From Candidatus Kuenenia stuttgartensis (GTDB lineage: Bacteria > Planctomycetota > Planctomycetia > Isosphaerales > Isosphaeraceae), in contig CAMBEP010000005.1 in NCBI GenBank assembly GCA_945865635.1, positions 62,001-126,000 on the forward strand: a stretch of 64,000 bases of DNA. Reading direction: 5' to 3'. Every line of letters begins with the position of its first letter. The first letter of the stretch is position 1. The position numbers and the translations under genes are program-made. A model generated the notes under the pieces. The model was given only the letters and a program-made list of their open reading frames with translations. It was not told the DNA's origin and searched no databases. Below are positions 57,253-64,000 of this stretch, in pieces.

Positions 57253-57844
57253 CCCGACAGCATCAGGACCAAACCGACCTCATTACGATTCTCAACCCTT
57301 TCCCCCTTTGTTTCGCACTGTGAACCGTTCTGCTTACTGATAAAGATGTTGCGCCATAATCAAAACCTCTACATCATATCCAACTCGCCAACTGACGGCG
57401 CTTGGCCTACATCAAATCCAGACTGGCGACAATTCTCTATTGGCAGCCCTTGTTTTCGGAATAATCGTTAGACTCGGCCACAGGCTAACCAATCCCTACC
57501 ACCAGAATCTTCGGACCTTTACCACTCTCATCCCATTCGTTCCTTTTGGTCGCCCATCAGGAGAAACCGCTTTTGATATTTTTTTGAAGACGGACAAGAA
57601 TCGCATGTCGCATGCCTCACCATAAAAAAAGTGCTGGACCAAACACGCCCAATTTCCTCCACAGACGGCTTGATACTATCGTTCCGTACAAGACGTTTCG
57701 GCGCGAAATTTTCTCCTTTTTTTTTGGATATGGGCTCACTCATCTGCTTTTTGCCATGAACCTTGATCATGAACGCAACTTTAGACCCGACAATTTGTTG
57801 CGTTTAGACTCTTCGCGGTCATGAATGGCACTTTTTGATCAAAC
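57253..57844. other. AT-rich gap, no gene recognised
   Basis: About 590 bp between the PIN gene and the inverted-repeat element. Short frames on both strands have no ribosome sites or protein-like features. It may be decayed coding sequence from the same island, but I cannot identify a source. Confidence 0.45.
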
Positions 57845-58030
57845 CGATGCCGGAGGCATCTGGAGCCAGTATCCGGTGGTTGAGGAGCCCAAGCGACGAC
57901 ACCACCGGACGACGACGCGACATTAAGGTCTTGCCCCCCTGCCGGGGTGCCAGCAGCTTTTTTTAGACCTTCAGACCGGTGGTGTCGCTTCGCTCAACCA
58001 CCGGCTACTCGCTTTGATGCCTCCGGGATC
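57845..58030. repeat. 186-bp nested inverted-repeat element (MITE-like)
   Basis: The left end GATGCCGGAGGCATC (57845-57859) is the inverse of the right end GATGCCTCCGGGATC (58016-58030) with one mismatch. Inside, CCGGTGGTTGAG ... ACACCACCGG (57872-57907) is inverted against CCGGTGGTGTCGC ... AACCACCGG (57976-58004), each also self-complementary. AAGGTCT (57924-57930) pairs with AGACCTT (57965-57971) around a C/G-rich centre. No protein is encoded. A non-autonomous mobile element or large structured transcript are both possible. Confidence 0.75.
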
Positions 58031-58125
58031 ATTCTGATACGATGTATCATGTGTGGCCGCGACGACTATAGACATCAAAGATCCTGATACAGAAGCCCGT
58101 CCGGAAGGGCAAAGGCCTATCAAAT

Positions 58126-58150
58126 CAGGAAGTGATTCCTGGCCTTTTTT
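58126..58150 (+). terminator. Intrinsic terminator
   Basis: CAGGAA (58126-58131), GTGA loop, TTCCTG (58136-58141), then GCC and six T. An outer AAGGCC/GGCCTT pairing (from about 58112) can extend the stem. It lies between the inverted-repeat element and the DUF429 gene and may end a transcript crossing that element. Confidence 0.6.
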
Positions 58151-58261
58151 CCTTATTTTTAAGGGGAGGTGACGATTTTTTTCATTTTCTTTCGGATTCG
58201 TGTCAGATGCTGGGGATAGTTCTTATAGGAAGTGGTAGATGGACCGATTTGGATCATGATG

Positions 58262-58290
58262 TTGAGGCGTTATACTTATGTTAGTATAAC
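58262..58290 (+). promoter_or_regulatory. Promoter with overlapping operator-like palindrome for the DUF429 gene
   Basis: TTGAGG (58262-58267), 17-nt spacer, TATAAC (58285-58290). A perfect inverted repeat GTTATACT-TATGTT-AGTATAAC (58269-58290) covers the spacer and -10 box. A second inverted repeat TTGTT ... AACAA follows in the leader (about 58299-58317). The start codon is at 58340. The arrangement predicts repression by a dimeric regulator, which is not encoded next to it. Confidence 0.55.
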
Positions 58291-58339
58291 TAAGATTCTT
58301 GTTGTTTGAGAATAACAAACAAATTCTTGGAGTATTGAG

Positions 58340-59602
58340 ATGAAAACTGTCTTAGGAGTTGACTTGGCGAGTGGACGTTGGAAAGATAATGGTACTGCAC
58401 TGATTCAGTTTACTAAAAATAATTGGGAATCCTGCAATGTAAATGTAATTCATTGGCCTAATCTAGGTTTAAGTTCGACAGAGCTAGCTTTAGTTATTGA
58501 TAGATTAGCGGTTAAAGAAAAGATCTTCGCCGTATGCCTCGATGGGCCTCAAGGCTGGCGTGAACCAAATCCAATTCCAAGAAATGGTGTGGGTCGGTGG
58601 TGTGAATGGCTAACAAAAACACAAGGCAAAACAGGTAGATATGGAAATTCCTATCCCATGACCCAGTTGGGTTGGATCCGTTTTTCAATCGATGTGTTCG
58701 AACATTTGATCAGCCTAGGTAATGCTCAATTGATATACAACGAAAACAATGATATTGATTCTTTGCCAGATGGTAAATATCACCTGATTGAAGTCTTTCC
58801 AACGGCGACCTGGAAAAACAGTAACTTACAACCGCTTCCTGGAAAACAAAGATGTAGAGACCTAAACGTAATCCAGATGTACAAGAATCAACTCGCATTA
58901 GCCTATCATATGCCCAAAGACTTCCTGCCAACAATCGTTGGTCACGATGATCTTCAAGCAATTGTTGCTACCCTCTCTGCTGTCGGGTTATGCTCTGAAC
59001 TAGTGGAATCGGAAGCAAAGGGTATGCCACCGCTGGTCCTCCCAGCAAATAACCTAACTCCAATACATCGATGCGAAGGTTACATTTGGATTGCGAGGCC
59101 CAATGTGAATAACCCGATGAATAATAATGAAATCGAAATACCAGATAATTCTCCTCCATCAGCAGATCGAGAAGGTGCGACTGTTGAGACTATTAGGCGA
59201 GGAATAAAGCTATTTCATTACCTGATCAAAGTTAACCAGCTAGACGAATGTATTGGTGTGGGTTATGCCGATTTTATCGCAATCATTCACGGCGAGCGTA
59301 GGTTTAAAGCTGTCACTGGTACACCATTTAATCAAACTCATATCAAGTGGGTTTTGGAAATCGCGAAACATATAACAGACGAATCTGGAGGACCTTTTAC
59401 ACTAACAAGAGATGCAACTACGATATATGTAGGAATGGATTCTTTTATATGGCCTTTAGATAATAATCATCGATTAGCTGAAAATGCGTTTGCTGACCAT
59501 TTAGAGAATTATAACTATACATCCGAGGAATGGGAATTGGTATTTCCAAATAATACAAGGAGATTGATTAATATTTCCGAGGCCCTTGAAATTACTGAAT
59601 AG
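58340..59602 (+). CDS. DUF429-family protein (predicted RNase-H-fold nuclease)
   Basis: 420 residues, TTGGAG about 8 nt before the ATG. KTVLGVDLASGRW near the N-terminus, AVCLDGPQGWREP (about 66-78), YHLIEVFPTATW (about 150) and PTIVGHDDLQAIVATLSAVG (about 198-217) follow the acidic-residue order of DUF429, a family predicted to have an RNase-H-like nuclease fold. The C-terminal half (about 280-420) is extra and unrecognised. The coding sequence is much AT-richer than the rest of the window, suggesting recent transfer. It stands alone behind an operator-like promoter. Confidence 0.72.
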   Translation: MKTVLGVDLASGRWKDNGTALIQFTKNNWESCNVNVIHWPNLGLSSTELALVIDRLAVKEKIFAVCLDGPQGWREPNPIPRNGVGRWCEWLTKTQGKTGRYGNSYPMTQLGWIRFSIDVFEHLISLGNAQLIYNENNDIDSLPDGKYHLIEVFPTATWKNSNLQPLPGKQRCRDLNVIQMYKNQLALAYHMPKDFLPTIVGHDDLQAIVATLSAVGLCSELVESEAKGMPPLVLPANNLTPIHRCEGYIWIARPNVNNPMNNNEIEIPDNSPPSADREGATVETIRRGIKLFHYLIKVNQLDECIGVGYADFIAIIHGERRFKAVTGTPFNQTHIKWVLEIAKHITDESGGPFTLTRDATTIYVGMDSFIWPLDNNHRLAENAFADHLENYNYTSEEWELVFPNNTRRLINISEALEITE

Positions 59603-60350
59603 AATTACCCGGAAGTTGCTGTATTTATCCAAGGCCTCAAATTTTGAGCTACCGATACGTCAATCAAGGTGGGTTCCCGAACCATTTCGATATTCATATA
59701 GCCTGTTTTCTTAATGAAACACGAAATGAATTTCAGCATAACAATAACACATGAGAGGATCGGTGGCGACATGGCATCCAAAAAACTTTCTAATAAGCCC
59801 CATATTCGCAAGATCAAGACATCGAAAGGCAGTATGTTTAAACCCATCAAAAGGTCGAAGAAGGTAAAAGGCAAATAAAACTATTACTAAAGCTGAAATC
59901 TCTTCGAAGGTTACAAGGATCTCTGATGAAATCCGTATTATGCAATGCTATGAAAGGGATTGGAACAAAGCGCATTACCGCCTAGCCACAACTTTACTAA
60001 TGGAGGCGAGTGGCGTTTTTTGTTTCATTAAATATTGGAATGTGTGTCCGATTTGTGGATTATTGCATCTTAATGAGCAGGCAAAACATGGCGTCTGTTT
60101 TTTCCCTCTCGATTGGCTTGGCTTTTTGGAAGAGCGATTTCAAGGGGCAATTCTGGGTTGGGCTGTTTTTTTTTGGGGGGTGGTGGATGGGGGATAGGCG
60201 TGAGAATCTTTGGAATTGTGGTTCCTTGGGCTCTTGCCCCGGCTTTCGAAATCTCAGAGAATATGCATATCAAAGCATTCGTCTGCTGCGAACGATCGAG
60301 CCTGGGTTGGGCTGAAACTTTGAATGTGACGAGCGGATCGATTCCCTACG
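59603..60350. other. AT-rich gap with one possible micro-ORF and a coding-like relic
   Basis: Apart from the 35-codon frame at 59771-59878, the frame running from about 59880 through 60197 reads protein-like in its first part (ISDEIRIMQCYERDWNKAHY, LATTLLMEASG) but lacks a convincing start and degenerates into low complexity around 60165-60190 (T-run then G-run). It may be a gene fragment. Nothing else is recognised. Confidence 0.4.
59771..59878 (+). CDS. Possible 35-aa basic micro-protein
   Basis: ATG 59771 to TAA 59878, with GAGAGG about 11 nt upstream. The product is strongly basic (MASKKLSNKPHIRKIKTSKG, ending KRSKKVKGK), which would suit nucleic-acid binding. An 89-codon minus-strand frame covers the same DNA and is not supported. 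Low confidence. Confidence 0.3.
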   Translation: MASKKLSNKPHIRKIKTSKGSMFKPIKRSKKVKGK

Positions 60351-61355
60351 ATGCCAAACTCTATAGGCCAGGAGCCATGCGCGAAGGCATCTGCATTTGA
60401 TGTATCGCTGCGGCTGCTCGAAACTGATCCGGCCAGACAGGCCCAGCTCAGGGATCTTGCACCTGCCGATTGCCGGCTGTTTCAAGGCACGAATCTGGAT
60501 CGCCGAGCGGCTTTCATGGTGCTTTCCGGCTGGCATGCGGCATGCGCCGGGCCGGATCTTGGCCGGGTCCAGCCCACTTGGCGTAAGGCATTGCTCAGCA
60601 AGCAGATTCAAGGTGTAGCGCAACACCTGAATGCGACCAGCCGGCCGATAGGGAGCCTTTCTGCAATGGCTTCGGATGCGGCGATGCAGCTTTGGTGTGA
60701 GCGGCTCGTCGGGTGCCCAGAGCCATCGGCTGCGGACGCCTGGGTGGTGCGTCTATTTTCTGATTCAGGCGGGATCGGCTGGTACCGTAGGATTGTCTGG
60801 TGCGGACGTCTCAGGCGAGCTTTGGGGTCGTCGGCGGCCAAGCGTGGAGATGGACCACTGGCATCGATCTTGAGCGATTTGCCTGAAAGCTGGCCTGGGC
60901 TGGCTCAGGCGAATATGCCGGTTGAGGGGTCAGGATCCGTCAAACGGAGCTCAGATGGTCGCCTGGGTCTGGTGACGGTGGCCACATTGGCAGGGCGGCT
61001 GGAGGCTCGGCGTCGGCAGTGGGTTTTGCAGCACCTTTCCATGCAGCTTGGCCCGCAACTGGCTGGGTGGTTGAGGATTGGCAAGCCGCCTTGGCCTGCG
61101 GATCGGCTGGCCATGGAGGACTGGATTGCCGCCACAGCGATGGCGCTTTCCGAGCCCATTGCAAATACGCCTGAAGCGGGATTGAAACCTGACTTGGGTT
61201 TGAATTCGGAATTGGTCGAGGAATCGGTTGAGATTTTGTCGCTTGTGAGCGATCAATCGGCTTTGTTTGACCTTGAGACACCTGACCTTGACGACCTTGA
61301 CGGCTTGCTTGACGAATCAAAATCGTCGTTTCGGCTGGGAGATTTGAATCTATGA
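60351..61355 (+). CDS. Unknown protein coupled to a SctQ-like gene
   Basis: 334 residues (ATG 60351; an in-frame stop about 27 nt upstream bounds the start). It is soluble with Ala/Leu/Arg/Trp-rich helices, for example RRAAFMVLSGWHAACAGPDL and ARRRQWVLQHLSMQLGPQLA. A strongly acidic C-terminus contains LDDLDGLLDESKSSFRL. I recognise no domain. Its stop overlaps the next start (ATGA), and GC content returns to the window norm here. Position before a SctQ/FliN-like gene suggests a secretion or motor accessory (sorting-platform type), but this is inference only. Confidence 0.6.
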   Translation: MPNSIGQEPCAKASAFDVSLRLLETDPARQAQLRDLAPADCRLFQGTNLDRRAAFMVLSGWHAACAGPDLGRVQPTWRKALLSKQIQGVAQHLNATSRPIGSLSAMASDAAMQLWCERLVGCPEPSAADAWVVRLFSDSGGIGWYRRIVWCGRLRRALGSSAAKRGDGPLASILSDLPESWPGLAQANMPVEGSGSVKRSSDGRLGLVTVATLAGRLEARRRQWVLQHLSMQLGPQLAGWLRIGKPPWPADRLAMEDWIAATAMALSEPIANTPEAGLKPDLGLNSELVEESVEILSLVSDQSALFDLETPDLDDLDGLLDESKSSFRLGDLNL

Positions 61356-62548
61356 GCCAGGAAGATGTGGAATGGGATCCTCCGTCGGAAATCGGCATGC
61401 CCGTTGCCCAGCCTTGGTCCACCAAGGATTTCGTTCAGATTGAGCGTGGTACGGAGCGGATCCGTTCTCGGCTGAGGCGTTTGGAGAGTTCGCCGGCGAT
61501 GGCGGGCCTGATTGCGAGTTTTCGGGAAGAGACAGGTCTTTCGCTGGCCAAGGAAGGGCCGATGGTGAGCGAAAGGCCCTCGGGCCTGAAGCGAGTGGGT
61601 ATCACGATCCAGTGGTTTTGCCCGACATCGGGAACACGAATGGGGCTTGGGCTTGAGACTTCGCTGGCACACCGGGTGATCGACACCTTGCTGAGCCACG
61701 ACCGGAGCGATGCGCAGCGACTGCTTCCAACCACCCCGGTGGAGTGGGGTTTCTGGACAGTGCTTGCCGCCCGTCTGACGGACACTGTCAATCAGTCCAA
61801 CATCTTACCGAGGCTGGTTTTGGACCGGGTCGGCCCAGACCCGTTTGACCCCACCGGGCTTGGCCCATGCCCGACTGTTGCATGGGAATTGATGCATAAT
61901 GGGCATGCCATGGGCGTGATTCGCCTGTGGGTGCCGGCGACACTGATCCCGTCCGAGATTATGGCCGGCAAGGTGCCTGACGCAGTTTCGGAGAGCACAC
62001 GCGCACGATTCGGCTCGCATCTTGATTCAATGATGGTTCAGGGCCGGGTTCAGGCGGGCCTGATTCCGCTTGATGGTGGGCTTCAGCGATTACGCCCCAG
62101 GCTAGTCCTGCCCTGGCCTGATTCACCTCTGACCGGCACCTTGCCGCAGATTTCCGGGCCTGTTGTTTGCCGATTGGGTGAAGGGCCGGAGCGATGGTCA
62201 TTTGCGGCGAGCCTGGCGCAAGAACCTGATGGCCGGAAACTTACGATCCTGCAAACGCCAAAACATGCCCCAACCACTGTGACGAAAGGCTTATACAGCA
62301 TGAGCGCCGATGTCAGTCCTGCCACTTCTGCGAGCGCCGATTTGCCGATTACCCTGACTGTCGAGCTGGGCCGACTTAGCCTGAGCCTTTCGAGGCTTGC
62401 GAATCTGAAGCCTGGCGATGTTCTGGGATTGATGCGGAATTCGACAGAACCGATCGAACTGACGAGTGGCGATCGGCTTGTCGCTCGTGGCGAACTGGTT
62501 CAGATGGACCAGGAGCTGGGTGTCAGAATTCTTCAGATTCTGATCTGA
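61352..62548 (+). CDS. SctQ/FliN-like protein with C-terminal SpoA domain
   Basis: 398 residues. The C-terminal ~70 residues (PITLTVELGRLSLSLSRLAN, LKPGDVLGL, TSGDRLVARGELVQMDQELG, VRILQIL) match the SpoA (surface presentation of antigens) domain of flagellar FliN/FliM and type III secretion SctQ. The N-terminal 320 residues are divergent, like SctQ. It would form a C-ring or sorting platform in the cytoplasm. No other secretion or flagellar genes are in the window, apart from the coupled unknown gene upstream. Confidence 0.75.
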   Translation: MSQEDVEWDPPSEIGMPVAQPWSTKDFVQIERGTERIRSRLRRLESSPAMAGLIASFREETGLSLAKEGPMVSERPSGLKRVGITIQWFCPTSGTRMGLGLETSLAHRVIDTLLSHDRSDAQRLLPTTPVEWGFWTVLAARLTDTVNQSNILPRLVLDRVGPDPFDPTGLGPCPTVAWELMHNGHAMGVIRLWVPATLIPSEIMAGKVPDAVSESTRARFGSHLDSMMVQGRVQAGLIPLDGGLQRLRPRLVLPWPDSPLTGTLPQISGPVVCRLGEGPERWSFAASLAQEPDGRKLTILQTPKHAPTTVTKGLYSMSADVSPATSASADLPITLTVELGRLSLSLSRLANLKPGDVLGLMRNSTEPIELTSGDRLVARGELVQMDQELGVRILQILI

Positions 62549-62577
62549 CCGGTTTCGACAGAAATGGGGAGGGCTGC

Positions 62578-64000
62578 TCAGCGGCTCTCGCGGGTGGATC
62601 GGGCCAGGCGAAGGCTGTCGAGTTCTCTCAGGTGCGATGCCAGAACACGGTCCAACCGGCCCATTGTAGCGGGTGTGGTGCCTTGGTCCCGCCAAAGGAC
62701 CCGGCCATCACGGTCAAGCAGAACCATGGTCGGATAGACTTGTACTGCCAATGACTTACGCACTGGACAGGAATCGGCTCCGCCCTTGCTGCCCATGAGC
62801 AGGGGGAAGTTTATGTTGTATCGATCCGCAGCCAGGGCGACTTTCTTTTGTCGTTCGGCGGTCGTTCCTTCTTCGTAGGAAATACCGATCACCTGAACAT
62901 TGTCGGATGCGAGCCTGCGCTGGAGCTCGACCAAGTGTGGCAGGGCCTCGTGGCAGGGCTTGCACCAGGTGCCCCAGAAGAAGAGCAGGGTCAAGTCCGA
63001 AGGCATTTGGCTCAAGCGGGTTGGCCGCCCTTTGACATCGGGCAGTTCGAAGTCCATGATGCGTTGATTGGCGACATCGAAATCACAGAAAACGCCTGCC
63101 ACTTTCTCGTCGTTGGCCAATGCGACTGGCTTCTTCCACCAGGCGAGCCCGCCGGTCATCCGGTTGACCCACTCGTTGGGCGATTTGGCCGAAAGTTCGT
63201 TGCCGAAGGCGGTTTCTCTGGATTTATCTGTCGACTTGAGTCGATCAATCCGCTCTTGATCGGTTCGTGCCACATCGGGCTCGATCTGAGAGACCATTGT
63301 GGACTCATGGGCAGGTTCCAGACTTCTCTGAATTCGTTCACGCTTGGCTGGAGAACGCTCCAGCCCCCTTCCCGACAATGAACTTGCATCGCTCTCGGGC
63401 GATCTCGCCAGATCCTGGTCCGGAAAGTCGGCGGGTGGCTTCAGGCTATCCGTGGACCGATTTGTGCGGCTGATGGTCCTGTCCGTACGGGCCAGCTCAT
63501 CGGCTGGTCGCTGGGCTTGATCCCACCTGGTGGATGCCCGAACAGGGCTTTCCTGGGTCCCAGGTTCGCCTCGGCCGCCAAGCTGTGCATTGCGTTCAGC
63601 GCGTCGTAGTCGGTTGATTTCGTCGATCTGCTCGACCCGAATATTGCCTGCCGACGGAGCGTCCGTATAAAGAGCGGGCTGACGCGGCTTTGAGGCCGCC
63701 ACAGCGCGTCTGGGCGAGCGATTTTCCAGACCGGCTGTCGATTGCTCGGCAATCTCCTCTGCAGAAAGGATTTCCGTCACTGGTGCCAGATCATCAGGCA
63801 ACCGCCTGATGCCGTCCACCGAGCCGGCATTCGTTCGTCTGCCATTTGGTCGTGCGGCGACCCTTCGATCTGCAGCTTCAGGGCCTTCTGAATCCTGAAA
63901 CTCCTCGTAAACATAGGGCTTGCGCTCGATGGCCGGTGGGAGCGGATTTTGACCATCGTCAGCCGAATATTGAACTGTTCGGATCTTGTAATCACGTTTT
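62578..64000 (-). CDS. TlpA-like thioredoxin protein with long disordered N-region, N-terminus off the edge
   Basis: The frame stays open from the stop at 62578 to the window edge (about 474 codons). An internal GTG at 63819 is not the start, because codons upstream continue a protein-like sequence (PAIERKPYVYEEFQDSEGPE). The C-terminal domain is TlpA/ResA-like: FELPDVKGRPTRLSQMPSDL, LLFFWGTWCKPCHEALPHLV with redox-active C-x-x-C, and QVYPTMVLLDRDGRVLWRDQ with cis-Pro. The visible N-terminal ~270 residues are Arg/Ser/Glu-rich and disordered. It likely reduces or oxidises envelope disulfides. It is convergent with the SctQ-like gene, 29 bp apart. Confidence 0.85.
   Translation of the reverse strand, partial: KRDYKIRTVQYSADDGQNPLPPAIERKPYVYEEFQDSEGPEAADRRVAARPNGRRTNAGSVDGIRRLPDDLAPVTEILSAEEIAEQSTAGLENRSPRRAVAASKPRQPALYTDAPSAGNIRVEQIDEINRLRRAERNAQLGGRGEPGTQESPVRASTRWDQAQRPADELARTDRTISRTNRSTDSLKPPADFPDQDLARSPESDASSLSGRGLERSPAKRERIQRSLEPAHESTMVSQIEPDVARTDQERIDRLKSTDKSRETAFGNELSAKSPNEWVNRMTGGLAWWKKPVALANDEKVAGVFCDFDVANQRIMDFELPDVKGRPTRLSQMPSDLTLLFFWGTWCKPCHEALPHLVELQRRLASDNVQVIGISYEEGTTAERQKKVALAADRYNINFPLLMGSKGGADSCPVRKSLAVQVYPTMVLLDRDGRVLWRDQGTTPATMGRLDRVLASHLRELDSLRLARSTRESR

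Noticed and set aside
57528..57770. 80-codon minus-strand frame in the AT-rich island
   Set aside because: Composition is protein-like in places, but there is no ribosome site or recognisable motif, and neighbouring frames are equally open.
1..64000. CRISPR array, prophage, insertion sequence or rRNA
   Set aside because: No regularly spaced direct repeats, transposase or integrase motifs, phage structural genes or rRNA segments were seen on either strand.

Overview
The window reads as chromosomal DNA of a planctomycete. The reasons are family content rather than any single marker: a DUF1559 pseudopilin-like protein, three DUF1501 proteins, two very long cytochrome-c/DUF1549/DUF1553 proteins, a Cys-rich YTV-repeat envelope protein, a vWA/TPR protein, and many solitary lipoproteins and redoxins. 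Most of the window is moderately GC-rich with dense genes on both strands. About 55.9-60.3 kb is visibly AT-richer and gene-poor.

Layout. 0-1.25 kb: DUF1559 protein (cut by the window edge) with its lipoprotein partner. 1.25-2.0 kb: non-coding, packed with GC-rich hairpins including a perfect 25-bp-stem palindrome. 2-12.5 kb: housekeeping and envelope genes (OPT transporter, adenylate-kinase-like NMP kinase, formylglycine-generating-enzyme-like lipoprotein, CYTH protein, TPR-redoxin fusion, M50 protease, QueE, TatD). 13-18.2 kb: nusA-infB-rbfA. 18.3-23.7 kb: HhH-GPD protein with a histone-H1-like tail, phosphatase, sulfite reductase, HdeD and DinB proteins. 23.9-28.8 kb: DUF1501, amidohydrolase, Gfo/Idh/MocA oxidoreductase, SAM methyltransferase, all on +. 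28.8-33.2 kb: a membrane-anchored sigma-54 activator facing away from an alpha/beta hydrolase that has a good -24/-12 promoter. 33.6-35 kb: DAHP synthase behind a leader peptide and attenuator. 35.1-41.6 kb: tRNA-Leu(CAA), purE-purK, a double-vWA/TPR fusion, argJ and an SDR. 42-55.9 kb: the YTV protein, two tandem [cytochrome-c/DUF1549/DUF1553 + DUF1501] modules, and a polytopic membrane protein. 56-60.3 kb: an AT-rich island with a nuclease-like/PIN pair (PIN gene broken by one in-frame TGA), a nested inverted-repeat element, and a DUF429 gene behind an operator-like palindrome. 60.35-62.5 kb: an unknown gene overlapping a SctQ/FliN-like SpoA-domain gene. 62.6-64 kb: a TlpA-like redoxin running off the edge.

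How genes work together. nusA-infB-rbfA is the conserved transcription/translation block, here without rimP or ylxR. purE-purK catalyse consecutive purine steps and follow a tRNA terminator. The DUF1501 proteins are each translated just after a cytochrome-c/DUF1549 protein, which suggests exported two-component complexes. The sigma-54 activator and the neighbouring sigma-54-type promoter suggest a local signal-to-hydrolase circuit. The DAHP synthase leader has a strong ribosome site, a 10-codon ORF and mutually exclusive hairpins, the architecture of translation-coupled attenuation.

Everything here was read by eye from sequence. Family names rest on motif recognition, and no database search was run.
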